DNA from: Seleniivibrio sp.
GTDB taxonomy: Bacteria; Chrysiogenota; Deferribacteres; Deferribacterales; Geovibrionaceae
Assembly: GCF_021209385.1 (NCBI RefSeq)
Contig: NZ_JAJOIL010000008.1
Coordinates: 1 to 64,000, forward strand
DNA: 64,000 nt
Direction of reading: 5' to 3'
Positions 1 to 9,102 of the stretch are shown here, piece after piece; position 1 is the first letter of the stretch; each line of letters opens with the position of its first letter. The notes under the pieces are model-generated. The model was not told the origin of the DNA and did not search any database. It saw only the letters and a list, made by a program, of their open reading frames with translations. The translations under genes and the position numbers were made by a program.

Positions 1-39
1 TTTTTGTTCGGCTGTAAACTGCCGCCTCGTTCTGCTCAT
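1..39 (-). CDS. IS3-family transposase OrfA, N-terminal fragment
   Basis: Thirteen codons are visible before the window edge, starting at the ATG at 39-37 (MSRTRRQFTAEQK). The sequence fits the N-terminus of OrfA-type IS3 transposases, whose helix-turn-helix binds the element's ends. A GGAGG ribosome site lies five bases upstream. OrfA normally works with OrfB (DDE integrase), made by -1 frameshifting further along; that part is outside the window. The call rests on few residues and on the neighbouring IS-like end. Confidence 0.65.
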   Translation of the reverse strand, partial: MSRTRRQFTAEQK

Positions 40-122
40 CTGAACCTCCGATTTCTATTAGTATTTCATATCTATATTTACTTAGAAATACTTTTCTGCT
101 GTCTGAAATCTTGGGTCCACTA
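1..122 (-). mobile_element. Left end of an IS3-type insertion sequence (partial)
   Basis: Read on the minus strand, the cstA reading frame breaks off after the Trp-Arg-Tyr codons and is followed by a terminal sequence beginning about TAGTGGACCCAAG. That is the style of the ends of one large group of IS3-family elements. About 80 bases further in, a transposase start (MSRTRRQF...) follows an ideal GGAGG ribosome site. Only this end is in the window; the rest lies beyond base 1. The exact terminal base is uncertain by about 3-5 bases because the other end and the target duplication cannot be seen. Confidence 0.8.
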
Positions 123-1270
123 TATCTCCAGATGATGTCAAACTCTGTAAGAGAGATAAGAAAGCCGACGATGAACAGAGGAATCGCGATGACAAGCCTT
201 TTCAGGTATGCTTTCTGTTCCATGTTCAGCATCTCGGCGATTATAAGACGTGCGCTTCTGAACGCAGTGTCGCCTGATGTGATGGGGAGCAGAACAACGC
301 CGAGGATAGCGAGAATACCGCCGAATCCGCCGAGCAGAGTTGTTGAAACCTGATTGACGACGTATGCGGGACCGCCCTGTGCAAGAGCCGCGTTAAGTTC
401 TGCGGAGCCGTGATAAAAGGTCATGCCGAGTGTCGCCCAGATAAGAGCTATAGCGCCTTCACCTATCATTGCGCCGTAGAAAACGGCTTTGCCACGCTTT
501 TCGCTTTTAAGACATCTCGCCATCATGGGCGACTGTGTGGCGTGGAAACCGCTGAGTGCGCCGCAGGCAATTGTGATGAACATCAGAGGCCACATGGGCA
601 GGTCAGTTGGGTGTACGTTCATTATTGTGCGCTGGGGATAGAATTCGTGTCCCTGAGCAATGAGCGCGATCGTAAGCCCCACAGCCATGAACAGCAGAAC
701 CGCGCCGAAAACGGGGTAAATTTTGCCGATTATCTGGTTGATGGGCAGGATTGTCGCAAGGAAGTAATACGCGAATATGATACCCACGAGAACAGGAACT
801 GAGAGGTGGGTCATGTTTGTGAGCAGTTTTGCGGGTCCGAGAACGAAAACTATACCCACGAGAAGAAGAAGGATAACAGAGAACCATCTCATGAACTGTT
901 TAAAGAAGTTGCCGAGGTTCTGACCTACGACATCGGGTACGCTGGCTCCGTTATAACGGATGGAGAGCATACCGGAGAAATAGTCGTGGACAGCGCCTGC
1001 GAAGATAGAGCCGATAACTATCCAGAGCAGAGCTGCAGGACCGTACAGAGCGCCGAGAATGGGTCCGAATATGGGTCCAAGACCTGCGATGTTAAGAAGC
1101 TGAATGAGCCAGATCTTCCATGTGGGCATCTCCACATAGTCCACGCCGTCGTATTTTGTTGAAGCGGGCGTGGGTCTGTTTTCATCGGAACCGAATATTT
1201 TGTCAACGATGGTGCCGTAGGTGACATAGCCTACGACAAGCAGAGCAAGACATGCAAAAAATATTAACAT
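123..1270 (-). pseudogene. cstA: Carbon starvation protein CstA, interrupted by an insertion sequence
   Basis: CstA-family proteins are multi-pass inner-membrane carriers for pyruvate or peptides. The frame starts at the ATG at 1270 after a GGAGG site and gives about 382 residues of hydrophobic CstA sequence, including the hallmark GALSGFHATQSPMMARC near residues 230-246 and NIAGLGPIFGPILGALYGP near 50-70. After ...FDIIWRY the family sequence stops abruptly and reads into IS3-type terminal sequence. The C-terminal membrane segments are therefore missing or displaced beyond the IS. The gene lies 122 bases downstream of smc on the same strand. The leader (1271-1392) holds an inverted repeat, CCGTTAAGA/TCTTAACGG at 1282-1290 and 1356-1364. 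The truncated product is probably non-functional. Confidence 0.85.
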
Positions 1271-1392
1271 GGGAATAACCTCCGTTAAGATTTTCAATAA
1301 TATTGCATGTCTTTTGCATATTGAACTGCCGGAATAGCGAACGGTTGTATAAATGTCTTAACGGTGGAATATCGGATTAAACGGTTATACTG

Positions 1393-4300
1393 TTAAAGTA
1401 TGATGGAGAGTATTCTGGAAACACCAGGCTCCTGCATGGTAACGCCGTATATGGAATCAGCCTCCGCCATGGTCTTCTGGTTGTGGGTGATAATAACGAA
1501 CTGTGTGTCCGCAGAGAGTGTATGCACCATACGCAGGAAACGGTCTATGTTGTTTTCGTCCAGCGGCGCGTCTATCTCGTCGAGGAAACAGAAGGGAGTC
1601 GGACGGTAGAGGAACAGCGCGAAAAGGAGCGTACACGCACCCATCGCTTTTTCGCCCCCTGACATAAGGTTCATGTTTTGAAGTCTTTTGCCGGGGGGTT
1701 GTATGAAAATTTCAACTCCGCTGTTCAGAACATCGTCGGGAGTGGTCAGCGTCAGTTCGCAGGTTCCCTGCCCGAAAAGTATTGCGAAGACGCGTTCAAA
1801 GTTTTTCTTAACGCCTTCAAAGGTTTCTCTGAATATCTGAGTTGTATTCTCGTCCATTTCACGGATAAGGTTATGGATGCTCGCCACAGCTTCCTCAAGG
1901 TCATTCTTCTGGTTGGTCAAAAATTCATTGCGTTCCTGAATCTCGTTATATTCGGCTTCTGCGGTCATGTTGAGGGGACCGAGTTCGTCTATCTCGCGTT
2001 CTATGCCCGAAAGGTCGGCTTTTGCCTTCGCCGGCTGAAAATCCTCCATGTCCATCTCAAAATCTTTGACGTTCATCTGGAATTTTTCTTCAAAAGCTTC
2101 GCGCAGGTTTGATATATCGGACTCGAAGCGTTCCTTCTTCTTTTCCGCGTCGAAAATATCGTCCTCTATTCCGCGTATCTCAAGGTTGTATTTGTCTATC
2201 TGTTTTCCGGTCTCTTCCTGTTGTTTTTCTGTTTCGGCTATTTCTGTGTCGAGACGGAATTTTTCCTCGTTGAGCAGATGGCGTTTTTTAATTATCTCGT
2301 GAAACTCGCCGCGCTTTGCTTCAAGTCTGTCTTTCAGGTTCACTATGTCCGATGTAAGAAGCTGCGACAGCCTGTTTTTGGCTGCTGTGAGCTTTATGCC
2401 GGATTCGGAGATGTCTTTGTCTATGAAACCGAGTTCGCGCACGAAACCGTTTATGCTCTCCTGCACGCCGCGCAGTTCAACTTTATATGCTGAGTGTTCA
2501 TCCCGCACGTCCTCGTACATGGCGTCGATATCTTCCAGTTTGCTGTTGAGTTCCTCTTTGCGCTGTTCGGCTTCCGCCATTTGTGCGGAGAACTCTTTGT
2601 TCTGGTTGGTGTAAAGCTCTATCTTCTCTTCGCAGCGCTTTATTTCGCTGCCGATGTTGGCTATCTCGCTGTCTATTATGGAAGCGCGCTTCGTCATGCG
2701 CTCGTGTTTCTGCTTTATGTCGGCGATACTGCGTTCTTTGTCTTTTATATCAAGAGTGGCTGTCTGCTTCATCTGCTGGATCTCTTCCAGCTTGTCGGAT
2801 ATGGTCTCAAGGCTGTCGGATACGTCGGGTATCTGCTCGGAAATGCCTTCAAGAGCGGTTTCTGCATCCTCAAGTTCTTCGCCGCATTGCTTTATCTCAG
2901 CCTGAAGCTTTACGACGGCTTCTCTTTTGTCGTCCGCGCCTGGTTTTCTGTATATAAGCCCGTTGGCTATGACCGCGCCGTATTCTTTAACGGATTGTTC
3001 CGCCGAGTTCAGAAGCTCCTGAACGTCTGTGTCGAAAACGAAGCGGACAGTGTGTTTTACCGATGCGACGCCCTCCATCACCTCGTTTTTTCGGGAAGAG
3101 GGGAAAACCACCAGATCGCCGTATTCGCGCACCAGTGCCGGACTGAGTTTTTCCAGCAGCAGGTATCCGCCGAACTTCTCCATCAGGGCTGAGTTATCCT
3201 GTCCTGATGTTTCGGATTTAAGCCGCGTGTTCAGCATATTGAGCTTGGATTTAGCGGAATTTATCTCAAGTTTCTTTTCATTTGCCTTGTTTTCAAGGAT
3301 GTTCAGTTCGTCTTTCAGTTCTGAATATTTGTCCTTATAAGTGTCGAGCGTGTCGTCAAGCGCTTCTATTTCGGTTTGCAGGCGTTTTATCTCCTGCTCG
3401 GTGACGATGATGTTGTTTTCAGTGAACTGGGTGTCGCGTATGCTCTCCTCTTTTTCCTGAATCAGCTTTTCTCTGTCCTTTTCATATCGGGTGAGCATGG
3501 TTTCGTTCTGAAAGACGGCATTTCTGGCTTCTGAGGCTCTGTGCGCTGTTTTCAGATACTCGTCGTCTGCGGTGAACAGTTCCTCTTTTATATCTTCGCG
3601 CATAGTTTCGTAATCGCTGATGCGCTCTTCAATTTCGTCTATCTTCTCCTGCATGGAGGCAATCTTCTCTGTCTGGTTCGCTTTGGATTCCAGAATATCA
3701 GCTCTGCGGTCTGTGAGTTCCGAGAGTTTCTTTTGCAGGAACTCTATGTCGCTGTGCAGTGTATCTTTGCTTTTTTCAGCCGCCTCTATCTCGTTTTCAA
3801 GCAGCCTGATGTCAGCTTCCGCCCTTCCTGATTCCGCTTCTGCCTTTATGATTGCGTCATTTTTTTCATTAAAGCTTCTGCGCAGTTCCGCTGCCTTCTG
3901 GCGCATTTCGGTTTCTGCCGCAGTAAGCTTTGTGAACCGCTCCGTGTGACCGGCGAGGTTTATTTTAAGAGTGTTTATAGTGTTAAGAACTTCGGAAAGT
4001 TCCTCGAATGTTTTTTTATGTCTGTGGTAGATGATGGATTTTTGCAGTGACGACTGACGCTTTGCAAGGTCGCGGTATCTGCGCACCTTTTCTGCCTGCA
4101 GTGTCAGAGTTTCAAGCTGTCCGCGTATCTCCGCAAGGATATCGGTGACGCGGCTGAGGTTGTCTTTTGTCTGGTTCAGTCTGCGTTCGGCGTCCTTTTT
4201 CCCCTCTTTAAAGCGCATAACACCTGCCGTTTCTTCAAAGAACGCTCTCAGTTCTTCCGGGTTTGACTGGATTATCTTATCGACTTTACCCTGTTCAATG

Positions 4301-4728
4301 ATTGAGATGGATTTTGTGCCGAGACCGGAATCGTAAAAAATCTCGCGTATATCTTTCAGACGGCATTTTTTGCCGTTTATGAGGTAATCTCTTTCTCCGG
4401 TGCGGTAGTGCTTTCTGGTGACGGTTATTTCGCTGAACGAACCCCATTTGGACGTGAGGCTTTCCGGCAGTTCCGACAGAGTGAGCGACACCTCGGCAAA
4501 GCCGGATGCCTTTCTGTGCTGTGAACCTGCGAAAATAACGTCGTCCATGTCGGCTCCGCGAAGTTCCTTCGCGCTCTGTTCGCCGAATATCCAGCGTATT
4601 GCGTCCAGTATGTTGCTTTTGCCGGATCCGTTGGGACCTATGACACAGGTTATGCCGCCGGGGAACTCTATGACGGTCTTGTCAACGAAAGATTTAAAGC
4701 CCTGAACCGTAAGAGATTTGAATTTCAT
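1393..4728 (-). CDS. smc: Chromosome segregation ATPase SMC
   Basis: Structural-maintenance-of-chromosomes ATPase that dimerises and, with ScpA/ScpB, compacts and segregates the nucleoid. The 1,111 residues show the expected order: an N-terminal ATP-binding head with Walker A GPNGSGKS at residues 31-38, a first long coiled coil rich in E/K/Q/R, a hinge around residues 510-600, a second coiled coil, and a C-terminal head with signature LMSGGEKAM and Walker B FCFLDEIDAPLDENN near residues 1020-1060. It is somewhat shorter than the usual 1,150-1,200 residues, and the hinge looks compact. No strong ribosome site precedes the ATG at 4728. scpA and scpB are not in the window. The start MKFKSLTVQGFKSF is the standard SMC N-terminus. 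Confidence 0.97.
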   Translation of the reverse strand: MKFKSLTVQGFKSFVDKTVIEFPGGITCVIGPNGSGKSNILDAIRWIFGEQSAKELRGADMDDVIFAGSQHRKASGFAEVSLTLSELPESLTSKWGSFSEITVTRKHYRTGERDYLINGKKCRLKDIREIFYDSGLGTKSISIIEQGKVDKIIQSNPEELRAFFEETAGVMRFKEGKKDAERRLNQTKDNLSRVTDILAEIRGQLETLTLQAEKVRRYRDLAKRQSSLQKSIIYHRHKKTFEELSEVLNTINTLKINLAGHTERFTKLTAAETEMRQKAAELRRSFNEKNDAIIKAEAESGRAEADIRLLENEIEAAEKSKDTLHSDIEFLQKKLSELTDRRADILESKANQTEKIASMQEKIDEIEERISDYETMREDIKEELFTADDEYLKTAHRASEARNAVFQNETMLTRYEKDREKLIQEKEESIRDTQFTENNIIVTEQEIKRLQTEIEALDDTLDTYKDKYSELKDELNILENKANEKKLEINSAKSKLNMLNTRLKSETSGQDNSALMEKFGGYLLLEKLSPALVREYGDLVVFPSSRKNEVMEGVASVKHTVRFVFDTDVQELLNSAEQSVKEYGAVIANGLIYRKPGADDKREAVVKLQAEIKQCGEELEDAETALEGISEQIPDVSDSLETISDKLEEIQQMKQTATLDIKDKERSIADIKQKHERMTKRASIIDSEIANIGSEIKRCEEKIELYTNQNKEFSAQMAEAEQRKEELNSKLEDIDAMYEDVRDEHSAYKVELRGVQESINGFVRELGFIDKDISESGIKLTAAKNRLSQLLTSDIVNLKDRLEAKRGEFHEIIKKRHLLNEEKFRLDTEIAETEKQQEETGKQIDKYNLEIRGIEDDIFDAEKKKERFESDISNLREAFEEKFQMNVKDFEMDMEDFQPAKAKADLSGIEREIDELGPLNMTAEAEYNEIQERNEFLTNQKNDLEEAVASIHNLIREMDENTTQIFRETFEGVKKNFERVFAILFGQGTCELTLTTPDDVLNSGVEIFIQPPGKRLQNMNLMSGGEKAMGACTLLFALFLYRPTPFCFLDEIDAPLDENNIDRFLRMVHTLSADTQFVIITHNQKTMAEADSIYGVTMQEPGVSRILSIIL

Positions 4729-4789
4729 TTAATATTGTTATTTCAAATCAGGCAAAAAACAAGTGAAATTGATTTTACAGATGCCGTAT

Positions 4790-4823
4790 GTCTGTTAAAG
4801 TTATATTATAACTTATAACAGAC
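4790..4823. promoter_or_regulatory. 34-bp near-perfect palindrome between smc and the PAS gene
   Basis: The outer arms GTCTGTTA (4790-4797) and TAACAGAC (4816-4823) pair. The inner arms AAGTTATA/TATAACTT continue the symmetry almost to the centre. It lies 17 bases upstream of the PAS-protein ATG and about 60 bases upstream of smc, which is divergent. A long symmetric AT-rich site here fits an operator for a dimeric regulator or a hairpin in the PAS-gene leader. There is no poly-T tail, so a terminator is unlikely. Confidence 0.55.
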
Positions 4824-4840
4824 TGAAAAGGTAAAATACA

Positions 4841-5674
4841 ATGAATGATGTTAAGGCAATGATTGAACGTCTGAAAAAAGAACTTGATCTACTTGGCGAC
4901 AACCCGCAGCAGGAAGATGTCAGCGCTGTGATAACTGAGATATTAGGTTGCAGAGGATGTGACATTTCATGCTTTATGACCGACAGCGATGTTTTTCAAA
5001 CCATGCTGGATACCATACCGGTTCCCGTTTATTATAAAAATACCACCGGCAGGTACCTTGCCTGCAATAAAGCTCTCTGTGAGGCGTACGGTTTTGCAAG
5101 AACGGATATCGTCGGCAAGACGGCTTATGATTTTTTCCCGAAAGATGTTGCAGATTCGTTCGCTGTCGGCGACAAGGCGCTGATACATGACGCTTCCGAA
5201 GAGCGTCTTGAACATCGCGGTCGTTTCCCCGGAATGGAAGACAGTTTTCATATCATCCATAAAAGAGCATTCAAACGAAACGGAAATGTTGAAGGAATCA
5301 TCGGTGTTATTCTGGATATGACAGAGATAAAAAAAGTTGAGGACACCGCATGGGCATCTGAGGCGTTCTTCAAAACTCTTTTTGAAACGGCACCAATGCC
5401 GATTGTGATTATAAACGGCTTTAACATGATAATGGATATGAATTCCTCTGCGGCACAGATGTTTGATCCCGTGGCGACTGTCCCCGGACAGGAGATATCG
5501 TCTCTGTTCAGATACCATTCGGATTTTGAAAAGGTGATGTCTGCGGATGGCGGAGCCATCAGGGTGGAGATTCTGGGCAGTGCCGGTGTTGAAGAAGTGG
5601 TGGCGATGGTAAGTTCAAACGTTCTTAACGGCGAAATTTGTTACGCCTTTGCATTTATAAGGACGGATATCTAA
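4841..5674 (+). CDS. Double-PAS sensor protein without output domain
   Basis: A 277-residue soluble protein with a short helical N-terminus, a first PAS domain at about residues 44-160 (DTIPVPVYYKNTTGRYLACNK, ending in the typical GIIGVILDMTEIKK), and a second PAS domain at about 165-275 (FETAPMPIVIINGFNMIMDM). No kinase, cyclase or DNA-binding domain follows, so it probably passes its signal by protein contact. The stop codon is immediately followed by the ATG of the FapA-family gene, so the two are almost certainly co-transcribed and translationally coupled. A weak AAGG ribosome site precedes the start. The ligand is unknown. Confidence 0.85.
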   Translation: MNDVKAMIERLKKELDLLGDNPQQEDVSAVITEILGCRGCDISCFMTDSDVFQTMLDTIPVPVYYKNTTGRYLACNKALCEAYGFARTDIVGKTAYDFFPKDVADSFAVGDKALIHDASEERLEHRGRFPGMEDSFHIIHKRAFKRNGNVEGIIGVILDMTEIKKVEDTAWASEAFFKTLFETAPMPIVIINGFNMIMDMNSSAAQMFDPVATVPGQEISSLFRYHSDFEKVMSADGGAIRVEILGSAGVEEVVAMVSSNVLNGEICYAFAFIRTDI

Positions 5675-7105
5675 ATGAAACAGTCCGATAATTCAAACAG
5701 AGGACAGATATTTGAAGAGTTTGTTTATAAACAGAAACCTGAAATAGAAGTATCCCCTGACAAAATGACCGCAACGGTGAAAATCCCCGAAAACCCGCTT
5801 TATGCAGACGTATTCGGACTGCTGGCGGACGCGGGCATATATGCGGGCATAGATACCGCCGCAGTGCGCGAGGTGAACAGTCTTCTTCTGCGCGGCGGCA
5901 GGATGGAGCGTTCATATACTGTTGCCAGAGGCAGACAGCCCTCAAACGGACAAAACGGCGAACTTATCCTTCGCTCATCCAGACCGCAGGATGTAATACT
6001 TTCTTCCGACGAACTTGTCAGTGTAGATTACAGAATATACAAACAGAAACAGCTTGCCCTGGCGGAGAAGGAACAGCCTATTGCAATGATAATCAACCCC
6101 ACAATGGGGCGCGAAGGCTCCGACATTTTCGGCAGACCTATCCCTGCTAAAGACGGTGAAGAGGTGCAGCTTGAACTGGGTAAGAACGTTTATGTCAGCG
6201 GGAAAAAAGTAATAAGCCTTATTGACGGTCTTGTGGAATACGGCAAAGTAAAAGGTCAGATACATCTTGATGTAAGTGAGGTGTATGTTGTTAAAGAGGA
6301 TGTGGATTTTTCAACCGGAAACATAGATTTCCCCGGCTCTGTCATCGTTAAAGGCAGTATCAAGGCAGGCTTTGAGGTGAGGGCAAAGAACGAAGTTGTT
6401 GCCACTACCATCAGGGGACGTGTTGTTGCCGGCGGAGGTGTTACCGCGCGGCAGGGGATTATTGGCGGGCAGGAAGCAGCAGATATCTATGCGGAAGGTT
6501 CTGTATACGCAAAATTTGTTCATAAGGCAAAAATAATCACCAACGAAGGCGTTTATATCAAAAAATCCATCATGAGTTCTGAAATTTACGCGGAAAAAGA
6601 GGTTATTGTAGATGGTGTTCCGGGAAGTATAATCGGAGGAAAAGTTTTTTCAGTTGAAGGAATTTCGGCGAGGATATACGGTTCTGAAGCATACATAAAG
6701 ACCGATGTTGCCATATTCACATCAGTCAAAGATGTGATGGATATGAAAAGAATGATGGCGCAGCGGTATGAAACATCGAAAATGCTTACCAAGCTTGAAA
6801 CCTATCTTGGCAACAATAAGGAAATACTTATGCGTCAGGGGGAAGACAAGCGGGTCATGATAGATAAACTGCTGATAAAAAGGGAGCAGATGAGAAAAGA
6901 GGTAGCTTTTTTTGACAGCATGATAAAAGAGGTTCAGGCGAAGCTGGTGCTAAAGAATGATAGCCGTATCTTTGTGGGCAGGCATGCTTATCCGGAGGTC
7001 AAGTTCATGATAGGAGGACGTTTTGCCCTGACCAAGGATAAAACAACAAAAGGATACTACTATTTTGATACCAAATCGGAGGAGGTTGAGTTCGGATACG
7101 GTTAA
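5675..7105 (+). CDS. FapA family protein (DUF342)
   Basis: 476 residues of the FapA/DUF342 family: an N-terminal alpha/beta region, then a repetitive right-handed beta-helix core of about 170 residues (SGNIDFPGSVIVKGSIKAG, VVATTIRGRVVAGGGV, EIYAEKEVIVDGVPGSIIGG), then a C-terminal helical segment. Members are cytoplasmic scaffold or polymerising proteins, some linked to flagella, cell shape or signalling; the biochemical role is poorly defined. It begins directly after the stop of the double-PAS protein, suggesting that the PAS protein senses something and acts through this scaffold. The 3' end overlaps the convergent Fic-like gene by four bases. Confidence 0.85.
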   Translation: MKQSDNSNRGQIFEEFVYKQKPEIEVSPDKMTATVKIPENPLYADVFGLLADAGIYAGIDTAAVREVNSLLLRGGRMERSYTVARGRQPSNGQNGELILRSSRPQDVILSSDELVSVDYRIYKQKQLALAEKEQPIAMIINPTMGREGSDIFGRPIPAKDGEEVQLELGKNVYVSGKKVISLIDGLVEYGKVKGQIHLDVSEVYVVKEDVDFSTGNIDFPGSVIVKGSIKAGFEVRAKNEVVATTIRGRVVAGGGVTARQGIIGGQEAADIYAEGSVYAKFVHKAKIITNEGVYIKKSIMSSEIYAEKEVIVDGVPGSIIGGKVFSVEGISARIYGSEAYIKTDVAIFTSVKDVMDMKRMMAQRYETSKMLTKLETYLGNNKEILMRQGEDKRVMIDKLLIKREQMRKEVAFFDSMIKEVQAKLVLKNDSRIFVGRHAYPEVKFMIGGRFALTKDKTTKGYYYFDTKSEEVEFGYG

Positions 7106-8181
7106 ATGCTCAGAAATTTTGAGTTAAAAGCATACCCGTCGGCAGATTCACTTAACAGACCCATATCGATGAATTTTTTAATATCCCTTGCGGCTGTTGT
7201 GCGGCTGACCTTGCCGTAATAGTTTGTGAACGGCTTTTTCAGAAGCATATCCTCATAGCGGAACACGTTTCCTGTTCTGTAAAGCATCAGAAGAAAATCG
7301 TGCTGGCGTTTTATGAGTTCCTTTTCATCCAGAAGAACAGCGAGATATTTTTCCACGCTGTTGTGGCGTATGGTGGCAAGACTTGTACGGATTCCGTCTT
7401 TCATCATCATGATCAGTCTGCGCGCGGTGAAGTCTGCAAAGCCTGATATGTCGGAAGTTCTGTAAAATTCAGAAACATTTTTAAGATATTCTTCCCTGTT
7501 GCTGGCGAACACTTCCTGCATAAGGTACGGCAAATCGTTCAGCCCCAGCTTTCTCATTAAGAAAATACTTGTGATAGCAGCTGTTTTGCCGTTGGCAGTT
7601 GAAAACGGCTGGATCTTTTTCAGATGCAGATGAAGAAGAAGTCCTTTCAGGAATGGGCTGACCTTCGCGGTCTCATCACATGTTAGCCATTCTGTCAGGT
7701 GTTTCATAAGAAAATTGATATCCAGTGCCGAGGCTGGCGGAGTCCATCCGGTTTCGCCGTCTTCACAATGTGCCGCCGTCTTTCTGTAGGTTCCTGCATC
7801 CGCAACGTTCATGCTGCGTGTAAGCTCCGCATGAACCGACGCTGCAAATTCCGGCGTAAGTGGGTCGGTGAGACTGTTTTCGGCATGTTTCAGCGCGTAG
7901 AAGACGTTGATAGTGCTTACAGACTGCATGTCTTGTGTGAAATTGCTGCGGTCGTGGGTTATTATACGGCAGACCTGATCGAATGTGACGTCGCTGTCGT
8001 CCATGCTGATCAGACTGTAGACTGATCTTGCCGTAAGATTGTCCGTGAGATATGAAAAGGCGCCCGGGCGCGAGGGTATGTTGAGCAGCATCTCAATGGA
8101 AGATACCACGGGCATTACTTCTGCCGAAAGCCCGGAATTGAAGAAATAACTGCTTGAATGGAATGTTTTGACTGTTCGCAC
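7102..8181 (-). CDS. Fic-like protein with degenerate active site and C-terminal winged helix
   Basis: 359 residues with the fold order of Fic/DOC regulators: an N-terminal helical region, a central Fic core and a C-terminal winged-helix region (TNYYGKVSRTTAARDIKKF, near residues 310-345). Fic enzymes transfer AMP through HPFxDGNGRxxR. Here the equivalent segment at about residues 190-201 reads QPFSTANGKTAA, so the catalytic His, the acidic residue and the Arg are replaced by Gln, Thr and Lys. No clear inhibitory S/TxxxE(G/N) motif is present. It is therefore probably a pseudo-enzyme acting as a DNA-binding regulator. It starts at GTG 8181 with a weak GGTGAG site. A 21-bp perfect palindrome lies just upstream, a likely self-operator. 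It follows mazG on the same strand after 50 bases. Confidence 0.7.
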   Translation of the reverse strand: MRTVKTFHSSSYFFNSGLSAEVMPVVSSIEMLLNIPSRPGAFSYLTDNLTARSVYSLISMDDSDVTFDQVCRIITHDRSNFTQDMQSVSTINVFYALKHAENSLTDPLTPEFAASVHAELTRSMNVADAGTYRKTAAHCEDGETGWTPPASALDINFLMKHLTEWLTCDETAKVSPFLKGLLLHLHLKKIQPFSTANGKTAAITSIFLMRKLGLNDLPYLMQEVFASNREEYLKNVSEFYRTSDISGFADFTARRLIMMMKDGIRTSLATIRHNSVEKYLAVLLDEKELIKRQHDFLLMLYRTGNVFRYEDMLLKKPFTNYYGKVSRTTAARDIKKFIDMGLLSESADGYAFNSKFLSI

Positions 8182-8191
8182 CGCTCACCAT

Positions 8192-8212
8192 ATTGATTAA
8201 AATTTAATCAAT
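8192..8212 (-). promoter_or_regulatory. Perfect 21-bp palindrome upstream of the Fic-like gene
   Basis: ATTGATTAAA and its exact complement TTTAATCAAT flank a single central base, ending 11 bases before the GTG start. The minus-strand arm TTGATT also resembles a -35 hexamer. The size and position fit an operator for the winged-helix dimer encoded immediately downstream, giving autorepression. This is inference from position and symmetry. Confidence 0.6.
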
Positions 8213-8231
8213 ACTATTACGGGTCAGCGGA

Positions 8232-9008
8232 TTATTCAAGTCCTTTCGCCTGAATCCACAGATTTTCCATTTCATCAAGTGCTGCTTCCTCACATGAACG
8301 TCCGTTCTTTTTGAGCTCTTTCTCTATATGTTTGAAACGTTTGATAAATCTATCGTTTGCTTTTCTGAGGGCTTCGTCAGGATTCACTTTGCAGAAACGG
8401 GACATATTTATGATTGAAAAGAGAACATCGCCTATTTCGTGTTCCATCTTTTCTCTGTCGCCCTCATCGAAAGCCTCTTTAAACTCGTCAATCTCTTCGT
8501 CCAGCTTTGCCATGCAGTCTTCGGGTTTTTCCCAGTCAAAACCGACCTTGCGCACTTTTTCCTGAATTTTCAGCGCGCGCATGACTGACGGGTATGCGGC
8601 GGGAATATCGCTGAGTATTGATTCAGCCTGTTTTGCTTTTTTCTCTTCCTTTTTGATCTCGTCCCAGTTTGCTATGACTTCGTCCGAGTCAGAAACGGAT
8701 AGCGTTCCGAAAACGTGCGGGTGTCTGCGCACCAGTTTTGCGGAGACCTCGGAAAGAACCTCGTCAATGTTAAAGCGTTTTTCATCCTCTGCCATAACGC
8801 TGTGAAACACAGTGTGAAACAATACATCGCCCAGTTCTTCGCGTATGTTTGGGATATCTTTTCTGTCAAGGGCATCCAGAAGCTCAAAAGCTTCTTCTAT
8901 AAAGAGGTTTTTTATTGAGAAGAGATTTTGCTCTCTGTCCCACGGACAGCCGTTTTCGCTGCGTAACGTTTTGACAATGTTTACCAGTTTTTCAAATTCT
9001 TCACTCAT
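8232..9008 (-). CDS. mazG: Nucleoside triphosphate pyrophosphohydrolase MazG
   Basis: MazG hydrolyses (d)NTPs to the monophosphate and pyrophosphate, clearing damaged or surplus nucleotides and lowering (p)ppGpp signalling in E. coli. The 258 residues match the two-domain form. The first domain carries the Mg-binding pattern FIEEAFELLDAL...IREELGDVLFH at residues 32-70. The second carries LDEEIDEFKEAF...EIGDVLFSI near 170-205. The N-terminal LRSENGCPWDREQ is typical. It starts at ATG 9008. The Fic-like gene follows after 50 bases, possibly with its own promoter. Confidence 0.95.
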   Translation of the reverse strand: MSEEFEKLVNIVKTLRSENGCPWDREQNLFSIKNLFIEEAFELLDALDRKDIPNIREELGDVLFHTVFHSVMAEDEKRFNIDEVLSEVSAKLVRRHPHVFGTLSVSDSDEVIANWDEIKKEEKKAKQAESILSDIPAAYPSVMRALKIQEKVRKVGFDWEKPEDCMAKLDEEIDEFKEAFDEGDREKMEHEIGDVLFSIINMSRFCKVNPDEALRKANDRFIKRFKHIEKELKKNGRSCEEAALDEMENLWIQAKGLE

Positions 9009-9102
9009 TTAATTGATTTCCTATCCGATAAATTATACAATATTACGTTGATTCAAACATAAAAGTTACGGGGAGTTATTTAACTCAATTTTGAGGTGAA
9101 GT

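Noticed and set aside
2494-3192. Long plus-strand open frames inside smc
   Set aside because: They run antisense to a clear SMC coding frame, lack ribosome sites and family resemblance, and arise from codon bias of the real gene.
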